From Peptococcaceae bacterium (GTDB lineage Bacteria; Bacillota; Peptococcia; Peptococcales; Peptococcaceae), in the NCBI GenBank assembly GCA_017383785.1, contig JAFNVD010000096.1, forward strand, positions 1 to 6,004: DNA of 6,004 bases, given 5' to 3'. The notes beneath the pieces are model-generated. The model was not told the origin of the DNA. It did not search any database and saw only the letters and a list, made by a program, of their open reading frames with translations. How positions within the stretch are numbered: position 1 is the stretch's first letter; every line of letters starts with the position of its first letter. A program made the translations under genes and the position numbers. Of this stretch, positions 1-6,001 are shown piece by piece.

Positions 1-282
1 GATGAACCGGCCATTGACTTAGGTATTATTGCTGCCCTCGTTTCCAGTATGCAGAATCGTCCGATTCTCGCAGATGCTGTGGTAATGGGCGAGGTAGGGC
101 TTACCGGAGAGGTACGTACTATCAACTTTTTGGACAAGCGTCTGATTGAAGCAGAAAAAATGGGGTTCCGTGTGGCCATTGTGCCGCAGGGCAACTTGAA
201 AGCGGGGCAGAAGTTCCCGATAGAGGTGAAAGGCGTACGCAATGTGGGTGAAGCGTTGCGTGTACTATTAGGAGGCGCGTAA
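1..282 (+). CDS. radA: RadA DNA repair/recombination protein, C-terminal fragment (5' end outside window)
   Basis: This is the last 93 residues of RadA (Sms), a RecA-like ATPase that promotes branch migration and processing of recombination intermediates. The reading frame is open from base 1, so the start and the zinc-finger and ATPase domains lie upstream of the window. What is visible is the Lon-protease-like C-terminal domain: it opens with DEPAIDLGIIAALVSS, followed by the family signature GEVGLTGEVR at about fragment residues 31-40, then RLIEAEKMGFRVAIVP and a closing NVGEALRVLL. In RadA this domain is known as a scaffold for DNA binding and hexamer formation rather than a working protease. 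The gene ends one base before disA, and the disA ribosome binding site lies inside its last codons, so the two are probably co-transcribed and translationally coupled. The identity is firm because motifs and gene order agree. Confidence 0.95.
   Translation, partial: DEPAIDLGIIAALVSSMQNRPILADAVVMGEVGLTGEVRTINFLDKRLIEAEKMGFRVAIVPQGNLKAGQKFPIEVKGVRNVGEALRVLLGGA
270..275 (+). promoter_or_regulatory. Ribosome binding site of disA, inside the radA 3' end
   Basis: AGGAGG lies 8 bases before the TTG at 284 and overlaps the final codons of radA. It supports the unusual TTG start of disA and suggests coupled translation of the two genes. Confidence 0.85.
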
Positions 283-283
283 A

Positions 284-1363
284 TTGGAGCGTATTAGTGG
301 TAAAAAAAATGAATTGATTAGTCTGTTGAAAATGACTGCACCGGGCACACCGCTTCGCGAGGGGCTGGATAATGTGCTGCGCGCCAAAACAGGTGGTTTG
401 ATTGTATTAACTGATGATGAAGCTATTAATGAGATTGCATCGGGCGGGTTTATCATTGATACACCGTATACACCGGCGAGTATGTATGAGTTGGCCAAAA
501 TGGATGGTGCCATTGTACTGAACAAAGATGCTACCAAAATCGTTCGTGCCAATGCTCATCTGAATCCGGATCCTGCTGTGCCATCCAATGAAACAGGGAT
601 GCGCCATCGTACTGCTGAAAAAGTGGCTCGACAGTTGGATGTCATGGTAATTTGCATTTCTCAGCGTCGTAATGTAATCACTTTATACAAAGGCGATATC
701 AAATATTACATCAAAGAAAGTACTGTAATCATTGACCTGGCAAATCAGGCATTGCAGACACTGGATAAATATAAATCTGCATTTGATAAAGCGATGAACA
801 ACTTGAATATGCTGGAATACGACGGTATGGTGACCATTACTGATGTAGCCAAAGTGCTGCAGCGTGCCGAAATGCTTTCTCGTGTAGAAGAAGAACTGAG
901 CAAATATGTAAGTGAGTTGGGTATCGACGGCCGTTTGATTGAGATGCAGATGGAAGAATTGACATCCAATATTGGCCGTGATGAAGAATATACCATTATG
1001 GATTATGAAAATTGGAATGATGAACGTTCTGTAGAAGAAATTCTGGAACGCTTGCGCAACTTGAAAGAGGCAGATTTACTGCATCAAGAAGTGTTTGCGC
1101 GTGAGTTGGGCTATGATCCTGTTAAAGAACAGGACTTACTGCTGCCGACAAAAGGTTATCGTTTATTGTCCAGAATCCCTCGACTTCCTTTCAGTGTTAT
1201 TCAAAATATGGTAAACTATTTTGGAAACTTCAATGCCATTCAGATGGCAACTGTAGAAGAATTGGATGATGTAGAAGGGATTGGGGAAACCAGGGCGAAA
1301 TCGATTAAAGGCGGTTTGAAACGCATGCGTGATCAGATTTACTCCGAATTCCACTGGGTATAA
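284..1363 (+). CDS. disA: DNA integrity scanning protein DisA, diadenylate cyclase
   Basis: DisA condenses two ATP into cyclic di-AMP, the second messenger that controls potassium and osmolyte balance and cell-wall homeostasis in Bacillota. It also binds branched DNA, which inhibits its cyclase activity. The N-terminal DAC domain (about residues 1-145) carries both catalytic signatures: DGA at 74-76 inside YELAKMDGAIVLN, and RHR at 107-109 inside SNETGMRHRTAEK. A helical linker follows (about 146-290). The C-terminal part is a DNA-binding helix-hairpin-helix region, with GYRLLSRIPRLP and the hairpin VEGIG at 330-334. The length of 359 residues matches the B. subtilis protein, from memory about 360. 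The TTG start is chosen because AGGAGG sits 8 bases upstream; the next ATG, at residue 17, would remove the N-terminal helix. RadA is known in Bacillus to bind DisA and inhibit c-di-AMP synthesis, which gives the gene pair functional sense. It appears intact. Confidence 0.97.
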   Translation: MERISGKKNELISLLKMTAPGTPLREGLDNVLRAKTGGLIVLTDDEAINEIASGGFIIDTPYTPASMYELAKMDGAIVLNKDATKIVRANAHLNPDPAVPSNETGMRHRTAEKVARQLDVMVICISQRRNVITLYKGDIKYYIKESTVIIDLANQALQTLDKYKSAFDKAMNNLNMLEYDGMVTITDVAKVLQRAEMLSRVEEELSKYVSELGIDGRLIEMQMEELTSNIGRDEEYTIMDYENWNDERSVEEILERLRNLKEADLLHQEVFARELGYDPVKEQDLLLPTKGYRLLSRIPRLPFSVIQNMVNYFGNFNAIQMATVEELDDVEGIGETRAKSIKGGLKRMRDQIYSEFHWV

Positions 1364-1464
1364 ATTTACAAATATTTTACTGTATATGCACAAGGTATTT
1401 ACAATATGTCGGTAGAATATAAATAAAAAGAAGATGATTTTGTTAATATTTCTTAAAGATTGCG

Positions 1465-1473
1465 TGTTATACT
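1465..1473 (+). promoter_or_regulatory. Candidate extended -10 promoter of yacL
   Basis: TGTTATACT is an extended -10 element: TG, one base, then TATACT at 1468-1473. No good -35 hexamer lies at 16-18 bases; the nearest TTG-type hexamer, TTGTTA at 1440-1445, is 22 bases away, so the TG motif would have to compensate. It lies in the AT-rich 147-base gap between disA and yacL, with transcription expected to begin near 1480. The gap shows no convincing terminator, so readthrough from radA-disA is also likely. This is a sequence-only prediction in AT-rich DNA. Confidence 0.5.
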
Positions 1474-1495
1474 AATATAGCATAGATATTATTGT

Positions 1496-1505
1496 AAGGA
1501 GGTGA
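1496..1505 (+). promoter_or_regulatory. Near-perfect Shine-Dalgarno that decides the yacL start
   Basis: AAGGAGGTGA is complementary to the 16S rRNA 3' end over ten bases. Its AAGGAGG core ends 8 bases before the ATG at 1511. An in-frame GTG at 1502 lies inside this element and so cannot sensibly be the start, although it gives the longest open frame. Confidence 0.9.
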
Positions 1506-1510
1506 ATCAG

Positions 1511-2614
1511 ATGAATGAAGGATTAATCAAAAAAATTGTATGGCTTCTGTTTACTTTGTTAGGCGTGGCTTTGGTGATTTCTATCGCTCCTGCATTGACA
1601 ATGCTGCTGATGGCGCAGTTTGGAATGAGCACAACAATGGTATTGGCCATTGAAATTGCACTGGCATTGGTACTGGCATTAATCAGCTGGTTGATTGCAG
1701 GTCCATTGGTACGAGCAACCATGAGCGCCACAAGAAAAATGGAAGGCAAACTGCAGAAAATGTCCACACAGGATTTACTGAGTGGAGCTATTGGTTTAAT
1801 TATCGGACTTATAATTGCATTCTTTATTGGGAATGCGGTGTCCGGTCTGCCGATTGTAGGTACAGTGATTGCGGTATTTGTATACTTGATTTTTGGCTAT
1901 CTGGGCTTGAGCCTTGGTGTCAAAAAACGTGAAGAACTGGTAGCCTTTATTAGCAGTCTGGGCAAAGAAAATAACCGATTTAAAGCCAAAGGTAAGACGA
2001 GAGCAGAAGGGTATTGCAACATGCCTAAGGTTTTAGATACAAGTGTTATTATTGACGGAAGAATTGCTGACATTTGTAAAACAGGGTTTGTGGAAGGGCC
2101 GCTGGTCATCCCAAACTTCGTATTAGAAGAATTGCGCCACATTGCCGATTCCTCTGACGCATTAAAACGCGCCAAAGGTCGTCGCGGGCTGGATATGTTA
2201 AATATTATCCGCAAAGAGCTGGATATTGAAGTAGAAATCTCTAGCAGAGATTATGATGACATTGCAGAAGTAGACGACAAACTGGTGCGTTTGGCCCAGG
2301 AATTGTACGGCTGTGTCGTAACCAACGACTACAACCTAAACAAAGTAGCTACGCTGCAAGGGGTAATCGTACTCAATATCAACGAACTGGCCAATGCTAT
2401 CAAACCGGTAGTATTGCCGGGTGAGAAAATGGTAGTTACCGTTGTAAAAGACGGGAAAGAGCAGAATCAGGGTGTTGCGTACCTGGATGACGGTACTATG
2501 ATCGTAGTAGAAAACGGTCGCCGCTTCATTGGGGAAACCATTGAAGTAGAAGTAACCAGTGTTATTCAGACCAATGCAGGCCGCATGATTTTCGGCCGCC
2601 CGGTAGAAGAATAA
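1511..2614 (+). CDS. yacL: YacL-family membrane protein with PIN and TRAM domains
   Basis: This 367-residue protein belongs to the YacL family, close to the length of the B. subtilis homologue. Four hydrophobic segments occupy the N-terminal third (about residues 8-34, 41-65, 88-110 and 114-136), so the protein is probably anchored in the membrane with its C-terminal part in the cytoplasm. A PIN domain follows from about 172 to 295, with the expected acidic residues: D176 in LDTSVIIDGRI, E206/E207 in NFVLEELRHI, D255/D256 in VDDKLVRLA and D273 in TNDYNLNKVA. PIN domains are metal-dependent RNases, so nuclease activity is plausible but not shown by the sequence. A TRAM RNA-binding domain closes the protein (about 303-363, including GETIEVEVTSV). 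The ATG at 1511 is chosen over the in-frame GTG nine bases upstream because the latter overlaps the Shine-Dalgarno. The gene sits downstream of disA, as in Bacillus, and is followed by a strong terminator. Its cellular role is not well defined. Confidence 0.93.
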   Translation: MNEGLIKKIVWLLFTLLGVALVISIAPALTMLLMAQFGMSTTMVLAIEIALALVLALISWLIAGPLVRATMSATRKMEGKLQKMSTQDLLSGAIGLIIGLIIAFFIGNAVSGLPIVGTVIAVFVYLIFGYLGLSLGVKKREELVAFISSLGKENNRFKAKGKTRAEGYCNMPKVLDTSVIIDGRIADICKTGFVEGPLVIPNFVLEELRHIADSSDALKRAKGRRGLDMLNIIRKELDIEVEISSRDYDDIAEVDDKLVRLAQELYGCVVTNDYNLNKVATLQGVIVLNINELANAIKPVVLPGEKMVVTVVKDGKEQNQGVAYLDDGTMIVVENGRRFIGETIEVEVTSVIQTNAGRMIFGRPVEE

Positions 2615-2636
2615 AATTGCATGAATCGTATTACCC

Positions 2637-2675
2637 AATCCCCGACAGGAGCCAATCTTGTCGGGGATTTTGTTT
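2637..2675 (+). terminator. Intrinsic terminator after yacL
   Basis: An 11-bp perfect stem pairs 2637-2647 (AATCCCCGACA) with 2659-2669 (TGTCGGGGATT). Three more pairs, one of them G-U, can close the inside and leave a five-base loop GCCAA. The stem runs into the T-rich tail TTTTGTTT (2668-2675). There is no matching A-tract on the left side, so it should act mainly on the plus strand. It begins 22 bases after the yacL stop and separates radA-disA-yacL from ispD onward. Confidence 0.93.
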
Positions 2676-2683
2676 AAAAACAA

Positions 2684-2712
2684 TTGCATTTCACCTGTAG
2701 AAATATTATAAT
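2684..2712 (+). promoter_or_regulatory. Sigma-A-type promoter of the ispD-ispF-gltX-GNAT unit
   Basis: TTGCAT (2684-2689) and TATAAT (2707-2712) are separated by exactly 17 bases, giving a consensus -10 and a -35 matching four of six positions. It lies just after the yacL terminator and about 50 bases before the ispD ATG. Transcription would start near 2719, leaving a leader of roughly 43 bases. Its position between a terminator and a new gene supports it as a real promoter. Confidence 0.85.
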
Positions 2713-2746
2713 AAATTAGTTATGAACACTGAAAACAGTTATTGTG

Positions 2747-2754
2747 GAAGGTGA
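2747..2754 (+). promoter_or_regulatory. Ribosome binding site that decides the ispD start
   Basis: GAAGGTGA matches the 16S 3' end (AGGAGGTGA) with one difference and ends 7 bases before the ATG at 2762. The in-frame GTG at 2744 precedes this element and has no ribosome binding site of its own, so the ATG at 2762 is preferred. Confidence 0.75.
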
Positions 2755-2761
2755 TGAGCAA

Positions 2762-3463
2762 ATGAACAACACTGCAGCGATTATATTGGCGGCCGGCAGC
2801 GGTACGCGTATGAAAGCAGGGCAGAATAAATTATTTTTGGAGCTGAACGGCAAAGCTGTGTTGGAGTACACGGTGGCTGCATTTCAGCGTTCTCGTGCAG
2901 TAGATGCGATCGTGATAGTAGCAAAGGCTGAGGAATTGGAGCGAGTACAAGCTATGATACCGCAGCAGTTGTATGACAAGATTATTGCCTATACAGCCGG
3001 TGGCAAAGAACGTCAGGATTCTGTGCTGTGCGGTCTTCGTGTGTTACAAGCACAGGGGCAGTATGACAAAGTCATGATTCATGATGGAGCCCGTCCTTTT
3101 GTGACAGATGCTTTGCTTGAAGATTTGCTTGCACAATTGATGCCGGGCATGGGTACCATTGCAGGGGTACCGGCGAAGGATACCATGAAACGTGTCAATG
3201 CAGAAGGGATTGTCCTAGAAACACCGGTGCGCAGTGAATTGTGGAACATTCAGACACCGCAGTGTTTTTATACAAATGAGATTTTAAGCTGTTATGAGCG
3301 TGCGCTGGAGGAAGGATATTCCGGTACTGACGACGCGTCCCTGGCGGAAAAATACGGACTCTCAGTGCGGGTTGTACCGGCTTACTATGAAAATATCAAA
3401 CTCACCACACCGGAGGATTTGGATGTGGCGGAAGTATTTCTGAAGCGTTTGCATATGGAATAG
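2762..3463 (+). CDS. ispD: 2-C-methyl-D-erythritol 4-phosphate cytidylyltransferase
   Basis: IspD transfers CMP from CTP to 2-C-methyl-D-erythritol 4-phosphate, the third step of the MEP pathway to isopentenyl diphosphate, in the cytoplasm. The 233-residue protein is the usual family length and has the nucleotidyltransferase fold throughout. Visible motifs are the glycine-rich CTP loop LAAGSGTRM at 9-17 (R16), K23 in QNKLFLELNGK, GGKERQDSV at 80-88, HDGARPF at 107-113, the segment RSELWNIQTPQ ending at 167, and NIKLTTPEDL at 211-220 with K213. R16, K23 and K213 correspond to catalytic or substrate-binding residues known in E. coli IspD. The ATG at 2762 is chosen from the ribosome binding site; a GTG 18 bases upstream in frame would add six unconserved residues. 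It is first in its transcription unit and 14 bases ahead of ispF. I see nothing abnormal in it. Confidence 0.96.
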   Translation: MNNTAAIILAAGSGTRMKAGQNKLFLELNGKAVLEYTVAAFQRSRAVDAIVIVAKAEELERVQAMIPQQLYDKIIAYTAGGKERQDSVLCGLRVLQAQGQYDKVMIHDGARPFVTDALLEDLLAQLMPGMGTIAGVPAKDTMKRVNAEGIVLETPVRSELWNIQTPQCFYTNEILSCYERALEEGYSGTDDASLAEKYGLSVRVVPAYYENIKLTTPEDLDVAEVFLKRLHME

Positions 3464-3465
3464 AT

Positions 3466-3472
3466 GAGGTGA
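3466..3472 (+). promoter_or_regulatory. Ribosome binding site that decides the ispF start
   Basis: GAGGTGA has its GAGG core ending 8 bases before the ATG at 3478. The in-frame GTG (3469) and ATG (3472) overlap the element itself, so 3478 is the best start. It yields MRVGFGYDVHRL, the expected beginning of IspF. Confidence 0.85.
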
Positions 3473-3477
3473 TGACT

Positions 3478-3954
3478 ATGCGAGTTGGGTTTGGCTATGA
3501 TGTGCATCGTCTGGTAGAAGAGCGTAAGCTCATTTTAGGCGGTGTAGAGGTGCCATACGAAAAAGGCCTGTTAGGTCATTCTGATGCCGATGTATTGGTA
3601 CATGCACTGATGGATGCTATGCTGGGTGCGGCAGGTATGGGAGATATCGGACGACATTTTCCCGATACCGACAATCAGTACAAAGGCATTGACAGTATGC
3701 TGCTTTTAGAGAGAGTAACACAGCTTTTGCATGAAGCGGGATATAAGGTAAATAATATCGATGTAACGGTAGTAGCACAGCGGCCAAAACTTGCCGGTTT
3801 TATTCCGCAGATGGTGACTAACATTGCCCGCGTTGTAGGGGCAGAGGAATCTATGGTGAATGTCAAGGCTACCACCACAGAAAAATTGGGATTTGAAGGC
3901 GAAGGGTTAGGCATTTCTGCTTATGCAGTGTGCACCATCGCAGAAAATAAATAA
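3478..3954 (+). CDS. ispF: 2-C-methyl-D-erythritol 2,4-cyclodiphosphate synthase
   Basis: IspF cyclises CDP-methylerythritol 2-phosphate to methylerythritol 2,4-cyclodiphosphate with release of CMP, two steps after IspD in the MEP pathway; the intervening kinase IspE is not in the window. The protein has 158 residues, normal for this small trimeric enzyme. The divalent metal ligands are all present at the same numbers as in E. coli: D8 and H10 in GYDVHRL, and H42 in VLVHALMDA. The substrate-binding stretch GHSDADV is at 33-39, and the C-terminal signature ATTTEKLGFEGEGLGI is intact. The start at 3478 is set by the ribosome binding site and by agreement of D8/H10 numbering. It lies 14 bases after ispD and 28 before gltX with no terminator between, so the three are likely one mRNA. 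ispD and ispF are adjacent here, not fused as in some proteobacteria. Confidence 0.97.
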   Translation: MRVGFGYDVHRLVEERKLILGGVEVPYEKGLLGHSDADVLVHALMDAMLGAAGMGDIGRHFPDTDNQYKGIDSMLLLERVTQLLHEAGYKVNNIDVTVVAQRPKLAGFIPQMVTNIARVVGAEESMVNVKATTTEKLGFEGEGLGISAYAVCTIAENK

Positions 3955-3969
3955 ATTTAGATATATTTT

Positions 3970-3974
3970 GGAGG
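3970..3974 (+). promoter_or_regulatory. Ribosome binding site of gltX
   Basis: GGAGG sits 8 bases before the GTG at 3983, supporting this GTG as the start. An ATG at 3976, in another frame and too close to the site, is not used. Confidence 0.85.
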
Positions 3975-3982
3975 AATGAATC

Positions 3983-5437
3983 GTGGAAAAATATAGAGTA
4001 CGTTTTGCACCAAGTCCAACAGGCCCGCTGCATATCGGCGGTGCTCGTTCCGCTTTATTTAATTATTTATTGGCTCGTAAAAGCGGCGGTGAATTTATCG
4101 TTCGTATCGAGGATACAGACTTAGAACGTTCCAGCAAAGAATCCGAAGTAAATATTCAGGAGTCTTTGGCTTGGTTAGGCTTAGATGCCGATGAATCCGT
4201 ATGGGATGGCGGCAATTTTGGCCCATATCGTCAGACAGAACGTTTGGATCTGTACAAAAAATATGCTGATCAGTTATTGGCTGAAGGAAAAGCTTATTAT
4301 TGCTACTGCAGTGAAGAAGAAATCGAAGCAGAACGTGCTGCACAGATGGAAAAAGGCGATATGCCAATGTACAGCGGCAAATGCATGCACTTAACTGCTG
4401 AGCAGAAAGCGGCTTACGAAGCAGAAGGTCGCAAACCTGTTATCCGTTTGCATGTACCACATGGTGACAAACTGGTAGTAGACGATGCGGTACGCGGCGT
4501 GGTTACATTTGAATCCGATGGCGTTGGTGACTTCGTTATCGTAAAATCCGATGGGATCCCTACTTACAACTTTGCAGTAGTAGTGGATGACCACTTGATG
4601 GAAATCAGCCATGTTATCCGTGCAGAAGAACACTTATCCAACACTCCACGTCAGATTGCAGTACACAATGCACTGGGCTGGGATGTGCCAAAATATGCGC
4701 ATATTTCTCTGATTTTAGGGGAAGACCGCAAAAAAATGAGTAAACGTCACGGTGCTACATCTGTAACACAGTACGAAAAACTGGGCTATCTGCCAGAAGC
4801 AGTATTCAACTTCTTAGCATTACTGGGCTGGTCTCCTGGCGGCGAAGAAGAAATTCTGACCAAAGAAGAAATCATCGAACGCTTTACTTTGGAAGCAGTA
4901 TCTAAGAGCCCTGCTGTATTCGATATGGAAAAACTGAAATGGCTGAACGGTCATTACATTCGTCAGAGCAGTATCGAACGCTTAGTAGGTCTGGCAATTC
5001 CTTATCTGCAGAGTGAAGGCTATCTGAAAGACGAAGTAACAGAAGCCGATGTACAGTGGGTAACATTGATTATGCAGGCTCTGCAGGAAAAAATCCATAC
5101 CATCAATGATATCGGCGAATTCATGCACTTATTTGTTGGCGAAGATATCACCATCGAAGATGAAGAAGCCAAAGAAGTACTGGCTGATCCTGATGTGCCA
5201 ACCGTAATCAATGCATTGAAAGAACAATTGGCGGCTCTGCCTGAATGGAATGCAGAAGATGTGAAAAAAATCTTCAAAACCATCAGCAAAGAAACCGGCT
5301 TGAAAGGCAAAAAAGTATTTATGCCAATTCGTGTAGCGCTGACAGGTCAGATGCATGGTCCGGATTTGCACTTCATTATCCCTGTGCTGGGGCCTGAACT
5401 GGTAGCAAAACGTCTGCAGAAAACGGTGAATATGTAA
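3983..5437 (+). CDS. gltX: Glutamyl-tRNA synthetase (class I)
   Basis: GltX charges tRNA with glutamate from ATP and glutamate in the cytoplasm. The 484-residue protein is full length. The class I Rossmann domain opens with RFAPSPTGPLHIGGAR, with the HIGH-type motif HIGG at 17-20. The second signature, KMSKR, is at 251-255. A zinc-site pattern C107-x-C109, 24 residues, C134-x-H136 is complete, as in zinc-containing GluRS such as that of E. coli. The helical anticodon-binding region runs from about 330 and ends with GKKVFMPIRVALTGQMHGPDL. Many Bacillota lack glutaminyl-tRNA synthetase and use a non-discriminating GluRS with GatCAB; whether that holds here cannot be told from the window. The GTG start is supported by its ribosome binding site and yields the expected N-terminus. 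I see no T-box or promoter in the 28-base gap, so expression probably depends on the ispD promoter. Its stop overlaps the next gene's start. Confidence 0.97.
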   Translation: MEKYRVRFAPSPTGPLHIGGARSALFNYLLARKSGGEFIVRIEDTDLERSSKESEVNIQESLAWLGLDADESVWDGGNFGPYRQTERLDLYKKYADQLLAEGKAYYCYCSEEEIEAERAAQMEKGDMPMYSGKCMHLTAEQKAAYEAEGRKPVIRLHVPHGDKLVVDDAVRGVVTFESDGVGDFVIVKSDGIPTYNFAVVVDDHLMEISHVIRAEEHLSNTPRQIAVHNALGWDVPKYAHISLILGEDRKKMSKRHGATSVTQYEKLGYLPEAVFNFLALLGWSPGGEEEILTKEEIIERFTLEAVSKSPAVFDMEKLKWLNGHYIRQSSIERLVGLAIPYLQSEGYLKDEVTEADVQWVTLIMQALQEKIHTINDIGEFMHLFVGEDITIEDEEAKEVLADPDVPTVINALKEQLAALPEWNAEDVKKIFKTISKETGLKGKKVFMPIRVALTGQMHGPDLHFIIPVLGPELVAKRLQKTVNM

Positions 5438-5958
5438 TGGGTGGGCAAACAACAGCCCCGCAGTCTATGCATGTGCGTCTGATGACAGAGGCGGATTGGC
5501 CTCAGGTGGCTGCTATTTATGAGCAGGGGATTGTCAGTCATAAGGCTACATTTGCACAACAAGCACCGGAATATGCAGTTTGGGATGCCGATCATCATCC
5601 GCATACACGCCTGGTAGCCGAAACGGAAGACGGGATAATCACCGGTTGGGTGGCTATTGCTCCGAGCTTTGCTCGCGCTGTGTACAACGGTGTGGCTGAA
5701 ATTAGCATCTATATCCACGATGCATTTCAGCATCAAGGTGTGGGCACTATGCTGTTGGAAGCTGCTCATACAGAAAGTGAGCGCAATGGTATTTGGACAT
5801 TAGAAGCATTGATTTTTGCCGATAATGAGCCAAGCCTTAAGCTGTTCCGCAAATGCGGTTATACCGATTTAGGTGTACGCAAACGCTTGGGCTATGATAC
5901 AGTGCTGCAAAAGTGGCGGGATGTGGCCATGTTAGAACGGAGAAGTCCCAACATTTGA
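5437..5958 (+). CDS. GNAT-family N-acetyltransferase, phosphinothricin acetyltransferase-like
   Basis: This 173-residue protein resembles the Pat/Bar/YwnH branch of GNAT enzymes, which move an acetyl group from acetyl-CoA to an amine of small molecules such as phosphinothricin or methionine sulfone. Visible features are the N-terminal VRLMTEADWPQVAAIYEQGI, the core strand VAEISIYIHDAF with E88, the acetyl-CoA pyrophosphate loop QHQGVG at 98-103 (the Q/R-x-x-G-x-G pattern), NEPSLKLFRKCGY at 130-142 and the family-typical end KWRDVAMLER at 159-168. The ATG at 5437 shares its A with the gltX stop (TAATG), implying translational coupling; a partial Shine-Dalgarno, GGTGA (5425-5429), lies 7 bases upstream. 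An ATG at 5467 (residue 11) is an alternative start that keeps the domain but has no visible ribosome binding site. The substrate is unknown. In Bacillus this position holds cysE, also an acetyltransferase but of an unrelated fold. Confidence 0.88.
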   Translation: MGGQTTAPQSMHVRLMTEADWPQVAAIYEQGIVSHKATFAQQAPEYAVWDADHHPHTRLVAETEDGIITGWVAIAPSFARAVYNGVAEISIYIHDAFQHQGVGTMLLEAAHTESERNGIWTLEALIFADNEPSLKLFRKCGYTDLGVRKRLGYDTVLQKWRDVAMLERRSPNI

Positions 5959-5972
5959 GTGCTAGATTGTGC

Positions 5973-6001
5973 TTGACAATGTCTGTTAAATTGCATACAA
6001 T
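5973..6001 (+). promoter_or_regulatory. Near-consensus promoter reading out of the window
   Basis: TTGACA (5973-5978) is a perfect -35, followed after exactly 17 bases by TACAAT (5996-6001), five of six matches to the -10 consensus. It starts 15 bases after the GNAT stop and points to a gene or RNA beyond base 6004. I see no terminator between the GNAT gene and this promoter, so the upstream transcript may also run on. The short palindrome GACA-A-TGTC (5975-5983) overlaps the -35. Confidence 0.85.

Noticed and set aside
1364..1464. Intrinsic terminator after disA
   Set aside because: No GC-rich stem followed by a T tract is visible in the gap.
1502..1510. GTG at 1502 as the yacL start
   Set aside because: The codon lies inside the AAGGAGGTGA Shine-Dalgarno, which is correctly spaced for the ATG at 1511.
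2336..2689. Minus-strand open frame of 117 codons opposite the yacL 3' end
   Set aside because: It would begin inside the terminator region, shows no family motif, and overlaps the PIN/TRAM coding sequence, which explains the open frame.
2725..2740. Small hairpin (ACTG, four A, CAGT) in the ispD leader
   Set aside because: Only four base pairs, too weak to call a regulatory structure.
2744..2761. GTG at 2744 as the ispD start
   Set aside because: No ribosome binding site precedes it, while GAAGGTGA after it is well spaced for the ATG at 2762; the extra residues do not look like IspD.
3955..3982. TATATT before gltX as a -10 element
   Set aside because: No -35-like hexamer at 16-18 bases upstream; the sequence is simply AT-rich.
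4185..4394. Plus-strand 69-codon frame inside gltX
   Set aside because: It is out of frame with the GluRS catalytic domain and has no recognisable motif; it is a shadow of gltX.
5347..5769. Minus-strand open frame of 140 codons across the end of gltX and the GNAT gene
   Set aside because: It lies wholly opposite two well-supported genes, shows no recognisable domain and is an expected by-product of their codon pattern.
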